Of a stretch of 64,000 bases of DNA, positions 1-9,991 are shown piece by piece (within the stretch, counting starts at the first letter, position 1; every line of letters begins with the position of its first letter). Origin of the DNA: Bacterioplanes sp. (GTDB lineage: Bacteria > Pseudomonadota > Gammaproteobacteria > Pseudomonadales > Oceanobacteraceae); assembly GCA_014859445.1 (NCBI GenBank), contig JACUUC010000010.1, positions 1-64,000 of the forward strand. The letters are read 5' to 3'. A model generated the notes under the pieces. That model saw only the letters and a list, made by a program, of their open reading frames with translations. It did not search any database and had not been told where the DNA came from. Made by a program: the position numbers and the translations under genes.

Positions 1-18
1 ACGTACGGTTCTGTAAGA

Positions 19-43
19 GGGATGAGGCGGCAACGCCTCACCC
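19..43. terminator. GC-rich hairpin upstream of prpE
   Basis: A perfect 7-bp stem (TGAGGCG at 23-29, CGCCTCA at 34-40) with a GCAA loop, extended by GGG/CCC across one bulged A. No T-run follows on either strand, so it may be a Rho-independent-like 3' end of a gene left of the window or simply a structured element. The rest of 1-143 shows nothing else except the prpE ribosome-binding site AAGAGGA at 130-136. Confidence 0.4.
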
Positions 44-143
44 TACTTGATGTGCCTGCTACCTTGGTGTGATAACCCTTGGTCGAATGGTTGTATGGTC
101 CGTCAATGCGTAATGTAAGGGCATATTGTAAGAGGACTGTATT

Positions 144-2030
144 ATGACGTTTGCCAGCGAGTATCAACAATCCATTGCTCAGCCCGAGGTATTTTGGCGT
201 CAACAAGCACAGCGTATTGCTTGGTTTAAGTCACCCAAACAGATTTTATCATTGGATGAGCATGGTCATCATCGCTGGTTTGCGGATGGTCAACTGAATA
301 CCGCGCATTTGGCGCTCGATCATCACGTTTTGGAAGGTCGTGGTGAGCAAATCGCGTTAATTTATGACTCCCCCGTCACCAAAAGCAAAGCACAATACAC
401 CTATTATCAGCTGACCGAATGGGTTGCTCGATTTGCCGGTGTGTTGGTGAATTTGGGGGTGCAAATGGGCGATCGGGTGGTGATTTACATGCCCATGATT
501 CCAGAGGCCGTGGTGGCGATGCTGGCCTGTGCGCGTATTGGTGCTATTCATTCGGTGGTGTTTGGCGGTTTTGCCGCGAAAGAGTTGGCGGCACGCATTG
601 ATGACGCCGAGCCCAAGGTCATTGTGTCGGCGTCTTGCGGTGTCGAGGTTGATCGTGTGATTGCCTACAAACCGATTCTGGACGATGCCATTGCCATGTC
701 GCAGTGTCCGCCACAGCATTGTGTTGTATTGCAACGTGATGTCGCGCCATGTGCGTTGCAGGCGCCTCGTGATTTGGATTGGCAACAGGCCATTGAGCAC
801 GCAGAACCGGCAGATTGCGTCAGTGTGAATGCCTTAGATCCGCTGTATATTTTGTACACCTCAGGCACCACCGGGAGTCCTAAAGGCGTGGTTCGCGATC
901 ATGGTGGTCATGCGGTGGCGATGGAGTACAGTATGCAGGCCATTTATAACATGCAGCCTGGGCAAGTGTTTTGGGCCGCATCGGACATTGGCTGGGTGGT
1001 TGGTCATTCGTACATTGTGTATGGCCCGTTAATTCGCGGCTGTACCACTGTGTTGTATGAAGGGAAGCCGGTGCGTACGCCTGATGCGGGTGCTTTTTGG
1101 CGTGTGTGTGCGGAGTATGGCGTTAGCGCTCTGTTTGCTGCCCCCACGGCTTTCCGTGCCATTCGCAAAGAAGATCCTGAGTGTTTGTTGGCTCAAGACT
1201 ATGATTTATCGGCGCTGCAAACCATTTATATGGCTGGCGAACGCTTAGATCCATCGACTTACGATTGGGTGGTTAAGCACATTCAACGACCTGTGATTGA
1301 TCATTGGTGGCAAACCGAAACCGGTTGGGCCATTGCCGCTAATCCGGTTGGTATTGAGGCGCTGCCGGTTAAAGCGGGTTCAGTCACCTTGCCATCGGCG
1401 GGCTATCAGGTGGATATTTTATCGCCGACGGGTCAGCCGATTGCAGCCAATGAACAGGGCATTATTGCCATTAAGCGGCCGTTGCCGCCCGGCTGTTTGC
1501 CCACGCTTTGGCGTAACCATGCGCGCTTTGAGGCTGGCTATCTTTCGACATTCAGCGGCTATTACATTACCGGTGATGGTGGCTATAAAGATGCGGATGG
1601 TTATCTGTATGTGTTGGGACGCACCGATGACATCATTAATATCGCGGGGCATCGTTTGTCGACAGGGGAAATGGAAGAGGTGTTGGCCAGTCACTCAGCG
1701 GTTGCTGAGTGCGCTGTGATTGGTCAAAACAGTGACTTGAAGGGCGAAGAGCCATTGGGGTTGGTGTTACTGAAAGACGGTGTGGATATTGACCATGATC
1801 AGTTACAGCAAGAACTGGTGGCGTTAGTACGACAAAATATCGGTGCGGTGGCGAGTTTTAAGCAAGTGGTGGTGTTACAGCGTTTGCCAAAAACGCGTTC
1901 CGGTAAAATTTTGCGGAAAGTATTGCGCAATATGGCAAACGGCGAGGAATACAGTGTGCCAGCCACCATTGATGATCCAGCGTGTTTGCAAGAAATTGAG
2001 GCCGCCATGCGTCAGGCGCACGTTAAATAA
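144..2030 (+). CDS. prpE: Propionyl-CoA synthetase (PrpE-type acyl-CoA ligase)
   Basis: A 628-aa ANL-superfamily ligase that activates propionate (and probably acetate) to the CoA thioester via an acyl-adenylate, in the cytoplasm. Seen: an N-terminal acetyl-CoA-synthetase-type domain (about residues 5-60), the AMP-binding signature [11 protein letters not shown] at 238-248, the [16 protein letters not shown] hinge region, and the C-terminal [10 protein letters not shown] motif with the catalytic lysine at about 588. Length and the [10 protein letters not shown] stretch after the P-loop fit PrpE better than Acs (about 650 aa). The start has AAGAGGA 7 nt upstream. No prpBCD methylcitrate genes are next to it. 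Its last 8 bp overlap the 3' end of the convergent flavodoxin-like gene. Confidence 0.9.
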   Translation: MTFASEYQQSIAQPEVFWRQQAQRIAWFKSPKQILSLDEHGHHRWFADGQLNTAHLALDHHVLEGRGEQIALIYDSPVTKSKAQYTYYQLTEWVARFAGVLVNLGVQMGDRVVIYMPMIPEAVVAMLACARIGAIHSVVFGGFAAKELAARIDDAEPKVIVSASCGVEVDRVIAYKPILDDAIAMSQCPPQHCVVLQRDVAPCALQAPRDLDWQQAIEHAEPADCVSVNALDPLYILYTSGTTGSPKGVVRDHGGHAVAMEYSMQAIYNMQPGQVFWAASDIGWVVGHSYIVYGPLIRGCTTVLYEGKPVRTPDAGAFWRVCAEYGVSALFAAPTAFRAIRKEDPECLLAQDYDLSALQTIYMAGERLDPSTYDWVVKHIQRPVIDHWWQTETGWAIAANPVGIEALPVKAGSVTLPSAGYQVDILSPTGQPIAANEQGIIAIKRPLPPGCLPTLWRNHARFEAGYLSTFSGYYITGDGGYKDADGYLYVLGRTDDIINIAGHRLSTGEMEEVLASHSAVAECAVIGQNSDLKGEEPLGLVLLKDGVDIDHDQLQQELVALVRQNIGAVASFKQVVVLQRLPKTRSGKILRKVLRNMANGEEYSVPATIDDPACLQEIEAAMRQAHVK

Positions 2031-2484
2031 TGCCCTGATCGAGGGCTAGGGTGAGGGCACAGGTTAAATCATGTGCCTCATCAAGAAAGGTGTCTTGCCA
2101 GTCGCCTTGTAACACTAGGGGTGCCTGCACCCAGCGCCAGCGCAAGCCGGTAGTGATGGTTCGTAAGGCATTGACAGTTCCTGTACCGTCATGCCCTGCA
2201 CGTACGATGGCGGCGCATGGCAAGCCTTGCGTGTGATCAAGGCATGGGTAATAGCAGCGATCAAAGAAATCTTTGAGGGCACCACTCATGTAGCCCAAAT
2301 TTTCTGGTGTTAGCAATAACACCGCATGCGCTTGTCGTACGTCCTCGGCGCTGGCCGCCCATGCCGACCGAGCGATCAATCGGCATTGCTCGCTTGCGGC
2401 ACTGGCAAAACCCGCCTCACACGCGGCCAGTAATCGTTCAAGATTGGGCGAGGGGGTGTGGGTAACCAGCAATAGCTGCTTCAT
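2023..2484 (-). CDS. Flavodoxin-like / NAD(P)H-dependent FMN oxidoreductase family protein
   Basis: A 153-aa protein with a flavodoxin-like fold pattern: an N-terminal strand followed by a phosphate-binding loop ([13 protein letters not shown], residues 7-19) and the flavin-contact segment [20 protein letters not shown] near residues 57-76. Probably an FMN-dependent quinone or azo-type reductase; substrate unknown. The ATG overlaps the stop of the preceding phosphotransacetylase gene as ATGA (2481-2484), so it is translationally coupled and last in a leftward operon. A longer reading frame upstream exists but runs through the pta gene and is not used. Confidence 0.75.
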   Translation of the reverse strand: MKQLLLVTHTPSPNLERLLAACEAGFASAASEQCRLIARSAWAASAEDVRQAHAVLLLTPENLGYMSGALKDFFDRCYYPCLDHTQGLPCAAIVRAGHDGTGTVNALRTITTGLRWRWVQAPLVLQGDWQDTFLDEAHDLTCALTLALDQGII

Positions 2485-3431
2485 CGTGGTAACGCCACCG
2501 ATTGTGCAAGGGCGCAAGACAGCATGCGGCCGAGCATTTTTTCTGCGCGACTGGTCAGCATGATGGGCACTCGCGCTCCCATTAACACCCCGGCTGATTC
2601 GGCATTGGCAAGATAAATCAGTTGTTTGGCGAGAATGTTGCCAGACTCCAAATCGGGTGCGACTAAGATATCGGCATCGCCTGCCACGCTCGAGATGATG
2701 CCTTTGCTGTTCGCGGCTTCGAGATTGATGGCGTTGTCGAAGGCCAACGGTCCGTCCAATAAACCGCCGGTAATTTGTCCGCGATCGGCCATTTTGCACA
2801 ACGCGGCGGCATCAATGGTGCTAGGTATCTCGGGTTTGACTTTTTCCACGGCACTCAGAATGGCCACTTTAGGGATGTCGATGCCGATGCCTTTCGCCAG
2901 TTCAATGGCATTGATGATGATGTCTTTTTTGGTGCGCAAGTCGGGGCGAATATTGATCGCGGCATCGGTAATTAACAGGGCTTTGTGGTACAAAGGCACA
3001 TCCAATAAAAACACATGACTGATGCGCCGTTCGGTACGAATGCCTTTCGTTTTGTGCAGTACGGCGGCTAACAGTTCGTCGGTTGATAAGCTGCCTTTCA
3101 TGAGCGCACGCACTTCGCCACTTGCGACCAGTTCCACAGACATTTCAGCAGACTGATGGCTATGCTCGGTGTCACGAATATCCATCTCATCAATATTTAA
3201 CGACGCCGTCTCTGCCGCTTCTTGAATGCGTGCTTTCGGGCCCACTAAAATAGCATGCATTAGTCCCAACTCATGGGCGGCCATGGCACCCTTAAGTGCT
3301 TCGGCAGAGACTGGGTGTACCACGGCCGTTGGCAGCGCTGGGCGCTCAAGCGCTCGCTCATAAAGTGCACGCATGCGAGGATAGTGTTCCGTTTCTTGCA
3401 AAATCAATTGATGTAGTGCGTTACGATCCAT
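2481..3431 (-). CDS. Phosphate acetyl/butyryltransferase (PTA_PTB domain protein)
   Basis: A 316-aa protein of the phosphate acetyl/butaryl transferase family, interconverting acyl-CoA and acyl-phosphate. Family signatures seen are [11 protein letters not shown], a hydrophobic core with [13 protein letters not shown], and [19 protein letters not shown] near the C-terminus. It corresponds to the C-terminal half of the fused MaoC-hydratase/phosphotransacetylase proteins of other proteobacteria; no hydratase domain is present. The ATG at 3431 was chosen because GAGGA lies 6 nt upstream (within the end of the usp gene); a TTG two codons earlier is possible. No acetate or butyrate kinase gene adjoins it, so the fate of any acyl-phosphate made is unclear. 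Confidence 0.85.
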   Translation of the reverse strand: MDRNALHQLILQETEHYPRMRALYERALERPALPTAVVHPVSAEALKGAMAAHELGLMHAILVGPKARIQEAAETASLNIDEMDIRDTEHSHQSAEMSVELVASGEVRALMKGSLSTDELLAAVLHKTKGIRTERRISHVFLLDVPLYHKALLITDAAINIRPDLRTKKDIIINAIELAKGIGIDIPKVAILSAVEKVKPEIPSTIDAAALCKMADRGQITGGLLDGPLAFDNAINLEAANSKGIISSVAGDADILVAPDLESGNILAKQLIYLANAESAGVLMGARVPIMLTSRAEKMLGRMLSCALAQSVALPR

Positions 3432-3440
3432 GATCAATCC

Positions 3441-4361
3441 TCATTCCAATTCAACAGGCACGCCGTCATCCGGTTTAATCACTAATACATCGCAATGCAC
3501 TTTATCGACTAAGGCTTCGGCGGTATTGCCGATCAAGACTCCGGCAATGCCTTGACGCCCGATGGTGCCAACAACAACCAAATCGGCATCAATGGCGTTG
3601 GCAAAATCGGCAATCACATGATCGGCGTCGCCTTCTCCGACATGCACGTGGTCGGTATGAATGGAATATTTGTGTGCCCATTGTTCACAGGCTTCTTCAT
3701 GCTGTTTGCTGATGTAGCCTTGAATGTCATCGGGTGCAGTCACTTCAGGTACCATGGCAAATGCCACCGATACTAATGGGTAGGCATTGGCAAGATGCAG
3801 GTCGGTTTCAAAGTGATCGGCTAGGTGTTCAGCGAAGGACAATATGTTGTCGTTGATGCGGCTGTGACCGATATCCGTAGAAGTGGCATCAATCGCGGCC
3901 AATAAGCGATTATGACGCCAAGGTTGCGCGCTCTTCACTAGCATAACCGGCGCAGGGCAATGACGTAACAAGTTCCAATCGGTGTGGGTAAAAATACGAT
4001 CTAGCAGGTGGTGAGGTTGAGTTCCTTTGATGACCAAATCAAAGGACTGCTGGCGTACCGACTCGATCACGGCATCATGTAAGTGCTTCTGCCAATGCAC
4101 CTCGGTTTGCGTGGTGATGTCACTCAATTCATTGAGGTAACTATCAAGCCATGCTTGGCGTTGTTGAATGAGGGCGGAGCGAATGCGCTGACGCGTTTCT
4201 TCATCGAAAGAGGAGCCTTCCTCACAATAGGCTTCGAATGCGGTACTAAGAAGCGTCAGATCTGCCTTCAGTGAACGCGCTAACGTCACCGCTCGATCCA
4301 GCGCAAATTGCTCGGGTTGCTCGTGATCCAGCACCACTAAAATATGTTTAATCGCCAGCAT
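3441..4361 (-). CDS. Tandem universal stress protein (UspE-like)
   Basis: A 306-aa cytoplasmic protein with two Usp domains (about 4-145 and 150-300). The second carries the nucleotide-binding pattern G-T-I-G-R-Q-G-I-A-G-V-L-I-G-N-T (glycine-rich loop followed by GNT); the first has a degenerate version (KGTQPHHLLDRIFTHTD), as usual in UspE-type proteins. Usp proteins bind ATP or act in stress survival; the specific role here is unknown. AAGGAGA precedes the ATG. It sits 26 bp after lysR and 9 bp before pta in the same direction, so a lysR-usp-pta-flavodoxin operon is likely. Confidence 0.88.
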   Translation of the reverse strand: MLAIKHILVVLDHEQPEQFALDRAVTLARSLKADLTLLSTAFEAYCEEGSSFDEETRQRIRSALIQQRQAWLDSYLNELSDITTQTEVHWQKHLHDAVIESVRQQSFDLVIKGTQPHHLLDRIFTHTDWNLLRHCPAPVMLVKSAQPWRHNRLLAAIDATSTDIGHSRINDNILSFAEHLADHFETDLHLANAYPLVSVAFAMVPEVTAPDDIQGYISKQHEEACEQWAHKYSIHTDHVHVGEGDADHVIADFANAIDADLVVVGTIGRQGIAGVLIGNTAEALVDKVHCDVLVIKPDDGVPVELE

Positions 4362-4387
4362 ACGTCATCTCCTTGATAGTGACAGGG

Positions 4388-5293
4388 TTAGCATACCCGT
4401 TCGTCATTCGCTTTGTCTTGTTGTGGATCAAACTCATGCACCAAGGCGATGAATGCCTGTGCGGCATTGCTTAATGTTCGGTGCTCAAGGTGTAGCATGC
4501 CCAATTGACGTTGCAATTTGGTGGACGGCCACGGCAGAACGCGTAGTTGCTGATCGACCATATTGTTAGGCAATACGCTCCAACCCATCCCCACGGAGAC
4601 CATCATTTTAATGGTTTCTAGGTAGTTCGTTGGCATGGGTGCGTAGAGTGGGATGCCTGCACTGCGAAAAACCTGCTCAACCAGTTTAAAGGTAATGGTG
4701 TCGGGTTCGGGTAAAATGGCGGCACTGGCCGCGAGATCGTGCAGCGTAATCGATGCCTGTTGTGCCAATGGATGACTGTTGGCGACCACACATACCATGT
4801 CATCTTGCCACAGCGTGGTCGCGGCAATTTGTTCTGGGCAGTGATCGTCCAATGTCGTCAATGCCAGCTCGACTTGCCGCATTTGAATGGCTTGATAGGC
4901 CCGCTCTGAGCTTAAAAAATCAAGATTGATTTGCGCGTTGGGATAGCGTTTCACAAACTCACGCAAAATTGGCGGTAACCGATGAAGGCCAATGTGATGG
5001 CTGGTGGCCAGTGACAAGGTGCCGGCTACTTCGCCGCGTAGGTTGTGGATTTGTAGTTCGGTATCATTGACCAGATCTAAGATATGTTGCGCGCGCGGTC
5101 TGAGTGCCAATCCAGCTTCGGTCAGACTCACGGTGCGATTGTGTCGATCAAACAGCAGCGTACCCAGCTGCAACTCCAGTTGTTGAATGCGCTTACTGAC
5201 CGCCGATTGGGTTAAGTGTAAATGCTCAGCGGCAATAGAGAATGACGCTTGTTCGGCGACGGCTAAGAACGCACGCAGTGTTTGCGTATCCAT
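4388..5293 (-). CDS. LysR-family transcriptional regulator, divergent from leuC
   Basis: A 301-aa LysR-type regulator. The N-terminal winged helix is clear (DTQTLRAFLAVAEQASFS, then HLTQSAVSKRIQQLE), followed by a periplasmic-binding-protein-like effector domain (about 90-295). It is transcribed away from leuCDB, the arrangement seen in many gammaproteobacteria where a LysR protein sits beside the leucine genes, so control of leuCDB and of itself is a reasonable inference. A T-N11-A palindrome lies just upstream of its start. The effector cannot be told from sequence. The 26-bp gap to usp suggests cotranscription with the stress/phosphotransacetylase genes. Confidence 0.9.
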   Translation of the reverse strand: MDTQTLRAFLAVAEQASFSIAAEHLHLTQSAVSKRIQQLELQLGTLLFDRHNRTVSLTEAGLALRPRAQHILDLVNDTELQIHNLRGEVAGTLSLATSHHIGLHRLPPILREFVKRYPNAQINLDFLSSERAYQAIQMRQVELALTTLDDHCPEQIAATTLWQDDMVCVVANSHPLAQQASITLHDLAASAAILPEPDTITFKLVEQVFRSAGIPLYAPMPTNYLETIKMMVSVGMGWSVLPNNMVDQQLRVLPWPSTKLQRQLGMLHLEHRTLSNAAQAFIALVHEFDPQQDKANDERVC

Positions 5294-5298
5294 TATGT

Positions 5299-5313
5299 AT
5301 TCCTAATTGGAAT
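5299..5313. promoter_or_regulatory. LysR-type T-N11-A operator
   Basis: The 15-bp perfect interrupted palindrome ATTCCTAATTGGAAT contains a T-N11-A LysR box. It lies 5 bp upstream of the lysR start and about 23 bp before the -35 of the leuC promoter candidate, the usual place for autoregulation plus divergent activation. Confidence 0.6.
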
Positions 5314-5335
5314 GTAAACTAGAAAAAATATGAGT

Positions 5336-5365
5336 TTGAATAATTTATCGCACACACGCTATTCT
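5336..5365 (+). promoter_or_regulatory. Candidate sigma-70 promoter for leuCDB
   Basis: TTGAAT (5336-5341), an 18-bp spacer and TATTCT (5360-5365), followed by a 5' leader of about 55 nt before leuC. I saw no leucine-rich leader peptide in the leader. Confidence 0.45.
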
Positions 5366-5427
5366 GTGTCCAGTGGTGAATGTCGCACAGAAGACACACC
5401 TCATCGAGAGAGCACAGGAGCGGAATG

Positions 5428-6846
5428 ATGGCGGGCAAAACCTTATACGACAAATTATGGCACATGCACTTAGTGCAAGAGCGTGATGACGGCACGGCAT
5501 TAATTTACATAGATCGTCACTTGCTACACGAAGTGACGTCGCCGCAGGCATTTGAAGGTTTACGCTTAGCAAAACGTCAACCTTGGCGTTTAAGTGCCAA
5601 CTTGGCGACGCCGGATCACAATGTACCGACGACCTCATTGGAGCGCGAATCGGGCATTGAGGGCATTCAAGATCCCGTATCACGCATTCAAGTGCGTACG
5701 TTGGATGAAAACTGCGATGAATTTGGCATTACCGAATTCAAAATGCAGGATCAGCGTCAAGGCATCGTGCATGTGGTTGGACCGGAGCAGGGTGCAACCT
5801 TGCCCGGTATGACCGTTGTGTGTGGCGATTCTCATACGGCAACACACGGTGCCTTTGCGGCGTTAGCGCATGGTATTGGTACCTCGGAAGTCGAACACGT
5901 ATTGGCCACTCAATGCCTGATTCAGCGCAAAATGAAGAATTTGCTGATTCGTGTTGAAGGCGAATTGGGCCAAGGCATTACAGGCAAAGACGTGGTGTTG
6001 CACATTATTGGTGTGATTGGTACGGCAGGCGGTAATGGTTGTGCAATGGAATTTGGTGGCTCGGCTATCCGTTCATTGAGCATGGAAGCGCGCATGACCA
6101 TGTGCAACATGGCGATTGAAGCCGGGGCCCGTGTGGGCTTAGTCGGATTTGATGAGAAAACGGCGGAGTATGTCAAAGGTCGTCCATTTGCACCGACAGC
6201 CGAGCAATGGGAGCAGGCATTGGCGGCATGGCAGGATTTGGTGTCGGATGACGACGCGGTGTTTGATCAGATTGTTGAGATTCGTGCGGAAGACATTCAG
6301 CCACAGGTCACTTGGGGAACCTCTCCAGAAATGGTGACCACCATCAATGGCCATGTCCCCACCCTCGACGAGGCCGCGGACGATGTGCAGCGCATGGGAT
6401 TTGAACGTGCTTATCAGTACATGGGGCTGACGCCAGGCCAGAAAATCACCGACATTCAGTTGGATCGTGTGTTTATTGGTTCGTGTACGAATTCTCGTAT
6501 TGAAGATTTGCGCGCTGCCGCCGATGTAGCGAAAGGTCGCAAAGTGGCCTCCACCATCAAGCAAGCGCTGGTGGTGCCGGGTTCGGGTTTGGTGAAGGCA
6601 CAGGCCGAACAAGAGGGATTGGATCGGATATTTGTCGAGGCCGGTTTTGAGTGGCGCGAACCAGGCTGTTCTATGTGCTTGGCGATGAATGCCGACAAAT
6701 TGGGCAATGGCGAGCATTGTGCATCCACCTCCAATCGTAATTTTGAAGGTCGTCAGGGCTATGGTGGTCGTACTCACTTGGTCAGTCCGGCGATGGCGGC
6801 AGCGGCAGCGATTGCGGGCCATTTTGTTGATGTGCGAGCGCTTTAA
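5428..6846 (+). CDS. leuC: 3-isopropylmalate dehydratase large subunit
   Basis: A 472-aa aconitase-family subunit catalysing isomerisation of 2- to 3-isopropylmalate with LeuD in leucine synthesis. The three [4Fe-4S] ligand cysteines are present: C353 in FIGSCTNSR, and C414 and C417 in GCSMC. The substrate-binding segment [14 protein letters not shown] is also present. Start: AGGAG at 5416-5420 is 7 nt before the ATG at 5428, giving [10 protein letters not shown], which matches the usual LeuC N-terminus; an ATG one codon earlier and a longer frame upstream are less likely. It is first in leuC-leuD-leuB-asd, 11 bp before leuD. Confidence 0.97.
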   Translation: MAGKTLYDKLWHMHLVQERDDGTALIYIDRHLLHEVTSPQAFEGLRLAKRQPWRLSANLATPDHNVPTTSLERESGIEGIQDPVSRIQVRTLDENCDEFGITEFKMQDQRQGIVHVVGPEQGATLPGMTVVCGDSHTATHGAFAALAHGIGTSEVEHVLATQCLIQRKMKNLLIRVEGELGQGITGKDVVLHIIGVIGTAGGNGCAMEFGGSAIRSLSMEARMTMCNMAIEAGARVGLVGFDEKTAEYVKGRPFAPTAEQWEQALAAWQDLVSDDDAVFDQIVEIRAEDIQPQVTWGTSPEMVTTINGHVPTLDEAADDVQRMGFERAYQYMGLTPGQKITDIQLDRVFIGSCTNSRIEDLRAAADVAKGRKVASTIKQALVVPGSGLVKAQAEQEGLDRIFVEAGFEWREPGCSMCLAMNADKLGNGEHCASTSNRNFEGRQGYGGRTHLVSPAMAAAAAIAGHFVDVRAL

Positions 6847-6857
6847 GGAGACAACAG

Positions 6858-7499
6858 ATGAAAGCATTTACCGTCGTAACGGGGATTGTTGCGCCTATGG
6901 ATCGCGCCAACATTGATACCGATATGATCATACCCAAGCAGTTCTTAAAATCGATTAAGCGCAGTGGCTTTGGGCCTAATTTATTTGATGAATTGCGCTA
7001 TTTGGATGAGGGGCAGCCCGATGCCGATAACAGTGGCCGTCCATTGAACCCCGATTTTGTATTGAATCAACCTCGTTACCAAGGCGCTGCCGTGTTGTTG
7101 GCGCGCGAGAACTTTGGTTGTGGCTCCAGCCGCGAGCATGCACCGTGGGCGCTGGAAGACTTTGGTTTTCGTGCCATCATCGCGCCCAGCTATGCGGATA
7201 TCTTTTACAACAACAGCTTCAAAAATGGTTTGCTACCGATTGTGTTGGCGGATGAGCTGGTTGATCAGTTATTTCAAGAGGTTGCCGCCAGCGAAGGGTA
7301 TCAATTAACCATTGATTTGCCAGAGCAGGTGATTCGTAAGCCATCGGGTGAGTGCATTCCGTTTGAGGTGGATGCTTTCCGTAAGCACTGCTTATTAAAC
7401 GGGTTGGATGACATTGGTTTGACGTTACAAGATGCGGATGCCATTCGTGCGTACGAAGTGACACGTCGCCAGCAAGCGCCCTGGTTATTTAACGAATAA
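6858..7499 (+). CDS. leuD: 3-isopropylmalate dehydratase small subunit
   Basis: A 213-aa protein forming the swivel domain of isopropylmalate isomerase. Seen: [15 protein letters not shown] near the N-terminus, the substrate-contact loop [15 protein letters not shown], and a C-terminal region of usual length. AAGGAG lies 8 nt upstream of the ATG. It partners LeuC, and spacing (11 bp) indicates a single transcript. Confidence 0.97.
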   Translation: MKAFTVVTGIVAPMDRANIDTDMIIPKQFLKSIKRSGFGPNLFDELRYLDEGQPDADNSGRPLNPDFVLNQPRYQGAAVLLARENFGCGSSREHAPWALEDFGFRAIIAPSYADIFYNNSFKNGLLPIVLADELVDQLFQEVAASEGYQLTIDLPEQVIRKPSGECIPFEVDAFRKHCLLNGLDDIGLTLQDADAIRAYEVTRRQQAPWLFNE

Positions 7500-7529
7500 T
7501 GTATTGATTGAATGAATTAGGAAAAGACA

Positions 7530-8615
7530 ATGACAAGAAACGTATTGGTATTACCCGGTGATGGTATTGGTCCAGAAATCGTCACCGAAGCCGTTCATGT
7601 GCTGAATGTGGTGAATGAACGTTTTCAACTTGGCCTGCAATTGGAAGAAGGATTGTTGGGTGGTGCTGCTTATGACGTCCATGGCGAGCCACTGCCCGCT
7701 GTGACGATGGAGCAAGCTCGCGCGGCCGATGCTATTTTGCTGGGCGCAGTGGGCGGTCCGAAATGGGATGCGCTGCCGGATCGTGAATTGCGCCCAGAAA
7801 AAGGGTTGTTAGGTTTGCGTGGTGGTCTGGAGTTGTTTGCCAATTTGCGCCCAGCGATTTTGTATCCGCAGTTGGCGGAAGCCTCAACGCTTAAGCCTGA
7901 AGTCGTTGCCGGATTGGATATTTTGATTGTGCGCGAACTGACGGGGGGCATTTATTTTGGCCAACCGCGCGGCATTCGTACTTTGGAAAACGGAGAGCGT
8001 CAGGGCTATAACACCGATGTCTACAGCGAAAGCGAGATTCGTCGTATTGCTAAAGTGGCATTTGAAGCGGCTCAAAAACGCGGTAAAAAGTTGTGTTCGG
8101 TTGATAAAGCCAACGTGTTGGAAGTCACTGTGCTGTGGCGCGACATTGTCAACGAGGTGGCTAAGGATTATCCGGATGTCGAGGTGTCACATATGTACGT
8201 CGACAATGCCGCCATGCAGTTGGTGCGCGCGCCAAAACAATTTGACGTGATGGTGACGGGTAACTTATTTGGTGACATTTTGTCGGATGCGGCGGCGATG
8301 TTAACCGGTTCGATTGGCATGCTGCCATCGGCGTCATTGGACAAAAACAACAAGGGGATGTACGAACCGTGTCATGGTTCGGCTCCTGATATTGCTGGGC
8401 AGGGCATTGCTAACCCATTGGCTACTATTTTGTCGGCGGCGATGATGCTACGGTATTCGCTGGCGGCTCCTGAAGCTGCAGATGCCATTGAACAAGCCGT
8501 CAGTAAGGTATTGGATCAGGGGTTACGCACCGGAGACATCTATTCCGATGGCATGACCAAAGTAGGCACTAAAGACATGGGTGCAGCGGTAGTAGCTGCG
8601 CTGTTAGGGGAGTAA
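7530..8615 (+). CDS. leuB: 3-isopropylmalate dehydrogenase
   Basis: A 361-aa NAD-dependent decarboxylating dehydrogenase, the third leucine-specific step. It shows [11 protein letters not shown] at the N-terminus, the ELTGGIYFG active-site segment (Tyr), SVDKANVL (catalytic Lys), the metal-binding NLFGDILSD, and the NAD-binding [11 protein letters not shown]. Length is typical. The ATG follows AGGAAAAG. It lies 30 bp after leuD, and its stop is 2 bp from the asd start, so coupling with asd is likely. Confidence 0.97.
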   Translation: MTRNVLVLPGDGIGPEIVTEAVHVLNVVNERFQLGLQLEEGLLGGAAYDVHGEPLPAVTMEQARAADAILLGAVGGPKWDALPDRELRPEKGLLGLRGGLELFANLRPAILYPQLAEASTLKPEVVAGLDILIVRELTGGIYFGQPRGIRTLENGERQGYNTDVYSESEIRRIAKVAFEAAQKRGKKLCSVDKANVLEVTVLWRDIVNEVAKDYPDVEVSHMYVDNAAMQLVRAPKQFDVMVTGNLFGDILSDAAAMLTGSIGMLPSASLDKNNKGMYEPCHGSAPDIAGQGIANPLATILSAAMMLRYSLAAPEAADAIEQAVSKVLDQGLRTGDIYSDGMTKVGTKDMGAAVVAALLGE

Positions 8616-8617
8616 TT

Positions 8618-9742
8618 ATGGCTTTGCAAAAAGTAGGTTTGGTCGGCTGGCGTGGAATGGTCGGCTCCGTATTAATGCAGCGTATGCAAGAAGAAGGTGA
8701 TTTTGATTTAATCGATCCCGTCTTTTTTACCACCTCGCAAGCAGGACAACCTGCACCGAGCATTGCCGGAAAAGACACCGGTGTGCTGCACAGTGCAACC
8801 GATATTGCTGCGTTAAGCGCCCTGGATGTCATCATTACCTGTCAAGGTGGTGATTACACCAAAGAGGTGTATCCCGCATTGCGTGCCAGTGGTTGGCAAG
8901 GCTATTGGATTGATGCGGCTTCGGCATTGCGCATGAATGACGATGCCATCATTGTCTTGGATCCGGTAAACCGCCGTGTAATTGATCAGGGTATTGAACA
9001 GGGCATCAAAACCTATGTCGGTGGCAACTGCACCGTCAGTTTGATGTTGTTGGCCATCGGCGGTTTGTTTGAGAAGAACCTAGTGGAATGGGTTGCTCCC
9101 ATGACGTATCAAGCGGCTTCGGGTGCCGGTGCGCAAAACATGCGTGAACTGATTGGTCAAATGGGCGCCATTCACCAAAATGTAAAGGATAAACTGGACA
9201 ATCCTGCCAGTGCGATCTTGGACATTGATCAACAAGTGGCCGAATTCATTCGCAGCGATGACTACCCGAGTGCGCAATTCGGTGTGCCATTGGCGGGCAG
9301 TTTGATTCCTTACATTGATTCGCAATTGCCATCAGGGCAGAGTCGTGAAGAATGGAAGGCACAGGCGGAAGCCAATAAAATCATGGGCACGACGACAGCA
9401 CCAACCCCTATTGATGGGTTGTGTGTGCGCGTCGGGGCCATGCGTTGTCACAGTCAGGCATTGACGATCAAGCTGAAGCAGGATTTGCCATTAGCGGAAA
9501 TCGAAAGCTTGGTTGCCGCACATAATCAGTGGGTCAGCGTAGTGCCCGACGAGCGCGATGCCAGCATGCGCGATTTAACACCGGCCAAAGTGACGGGTAC
9601 GTTGAGCATTCCGGTGGGGCGTATTCGCAAGCTTGCCATGGGGCCAGAATACATCTCTGCCTTCACGGTAGGGGATCAGTTGCTCTGGGGCGCAGCTGAG
9701 CCACTGCGTCGAATGTTGCGCATTTTGTTGAATGCCGCTTAA
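8618..9742 (+). CDS. asd: Aspartate-semialdehyde dehydrogenase
   Basis: A 374-aa NADP-dependent enzyme reducing aspartyl phosphate to aspartate semialdehyde, the branch point to Lys/DAP, Thr, Met and Ile. Seen: an N-terminal dinucleotide motif ([13 protein letters not shown]), the catalytic cysteine C138 in [10 protein letters not shown], and a C-terminal region with [11 protein letters not shown]. Length matches the gammaproteobacterial type. GGGGAG overlaps the leuB stop 6-7 nt upstream. A strong terminator follows, so asd closes the leu transcript. Confidence 0.97.
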   Translation: MALQKVGLVGWRGMVGSVLMQRMQEEGDFDLIDPVFFTTSQAGQPAPSIAGKDTGVLHSATDIAALSALDVIITCQGGDYTKEVYPALRASGWQGYWIDAASALRMNDDAIIVLDPVNRRVIDQGIEQGIKTYVGGNCTVSLMLLAIGGLFEKNLVEWVAPMTYQAASGAGAQNMRELIGQMGAIHQNVKDKLDNPASAILDIDQQVAEFIRSDDYPSAQFGVPLAGSLIPYIDSQLPSGQSREEWKAQAEANKIMGTTTAPTPIDGLCVRVGAMRCHSQALTIKLKQDLPLAEIESLVAAHNQWVSVVPDERDASMRDLTPAKVTGTLSIPVGRIRKLAMGPEYISAFTVGDQLLWGAAEPLRRMLRILLNAA

Positions 9743-9759
9743 AAAATGAACAAAGAAAG

Positions 9760-9781
9760 ACGGGGGAAACCCCGTTTTTTT
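9760..9781 (+). terminator. Intrinsic terminator after asd
   Basis: Stem ACGGGG/CCCCGT with a GAAA tetraloop, followed by seven T residues (9775-9781). It lies 18 nt after the asd stop and separates leuCDB-asd from fimV. Confidence 0.9.
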
Positions 9782-9991
9782 GTATGAAATCCCATAAAAT
9801 TGCCCTAACTCATTCATTCGTCACGCTTTTCTGATGGCCCTAACGGCCAAAACATTGCGTAATCCTGTTTTATATTTGATACTTACCGTCGCTTATGAAC
9901 GGAATGTATAAGTAAGCTGGGTTAGGATTATCTCAAAGCACCGAATTTGTAAAACAAGGCAACATCGCCGAAGGACAACAAGGAAGCAACA
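9782..9991 (+). promoter_or_regulatory. fimV upstream region
   Basis: This 210-bp gap between the asd terminator and fimV must hold the promoter for fimV-truA-trp. The best match I see is TTGCGT (9855-9860), an 18-bp spacer and GATACT (9879-9884). An imperfect inverted repeat (ACTTACCGT with ACGG...GTATAAGT) follows it. The AAGGAAG ribosome-binding site is just before the ATG at 9992. Promoter position is uncertain. Confidence 0.3.

Noticed and set aside
2485-2799. N-terminal extension of the flavodoxin-like gene
   Set aside because: It runs through the pta gene in another frame; the ATGA junction at 2481-2484 gives the correct start and a proper flavodoxin-like N-terminus.
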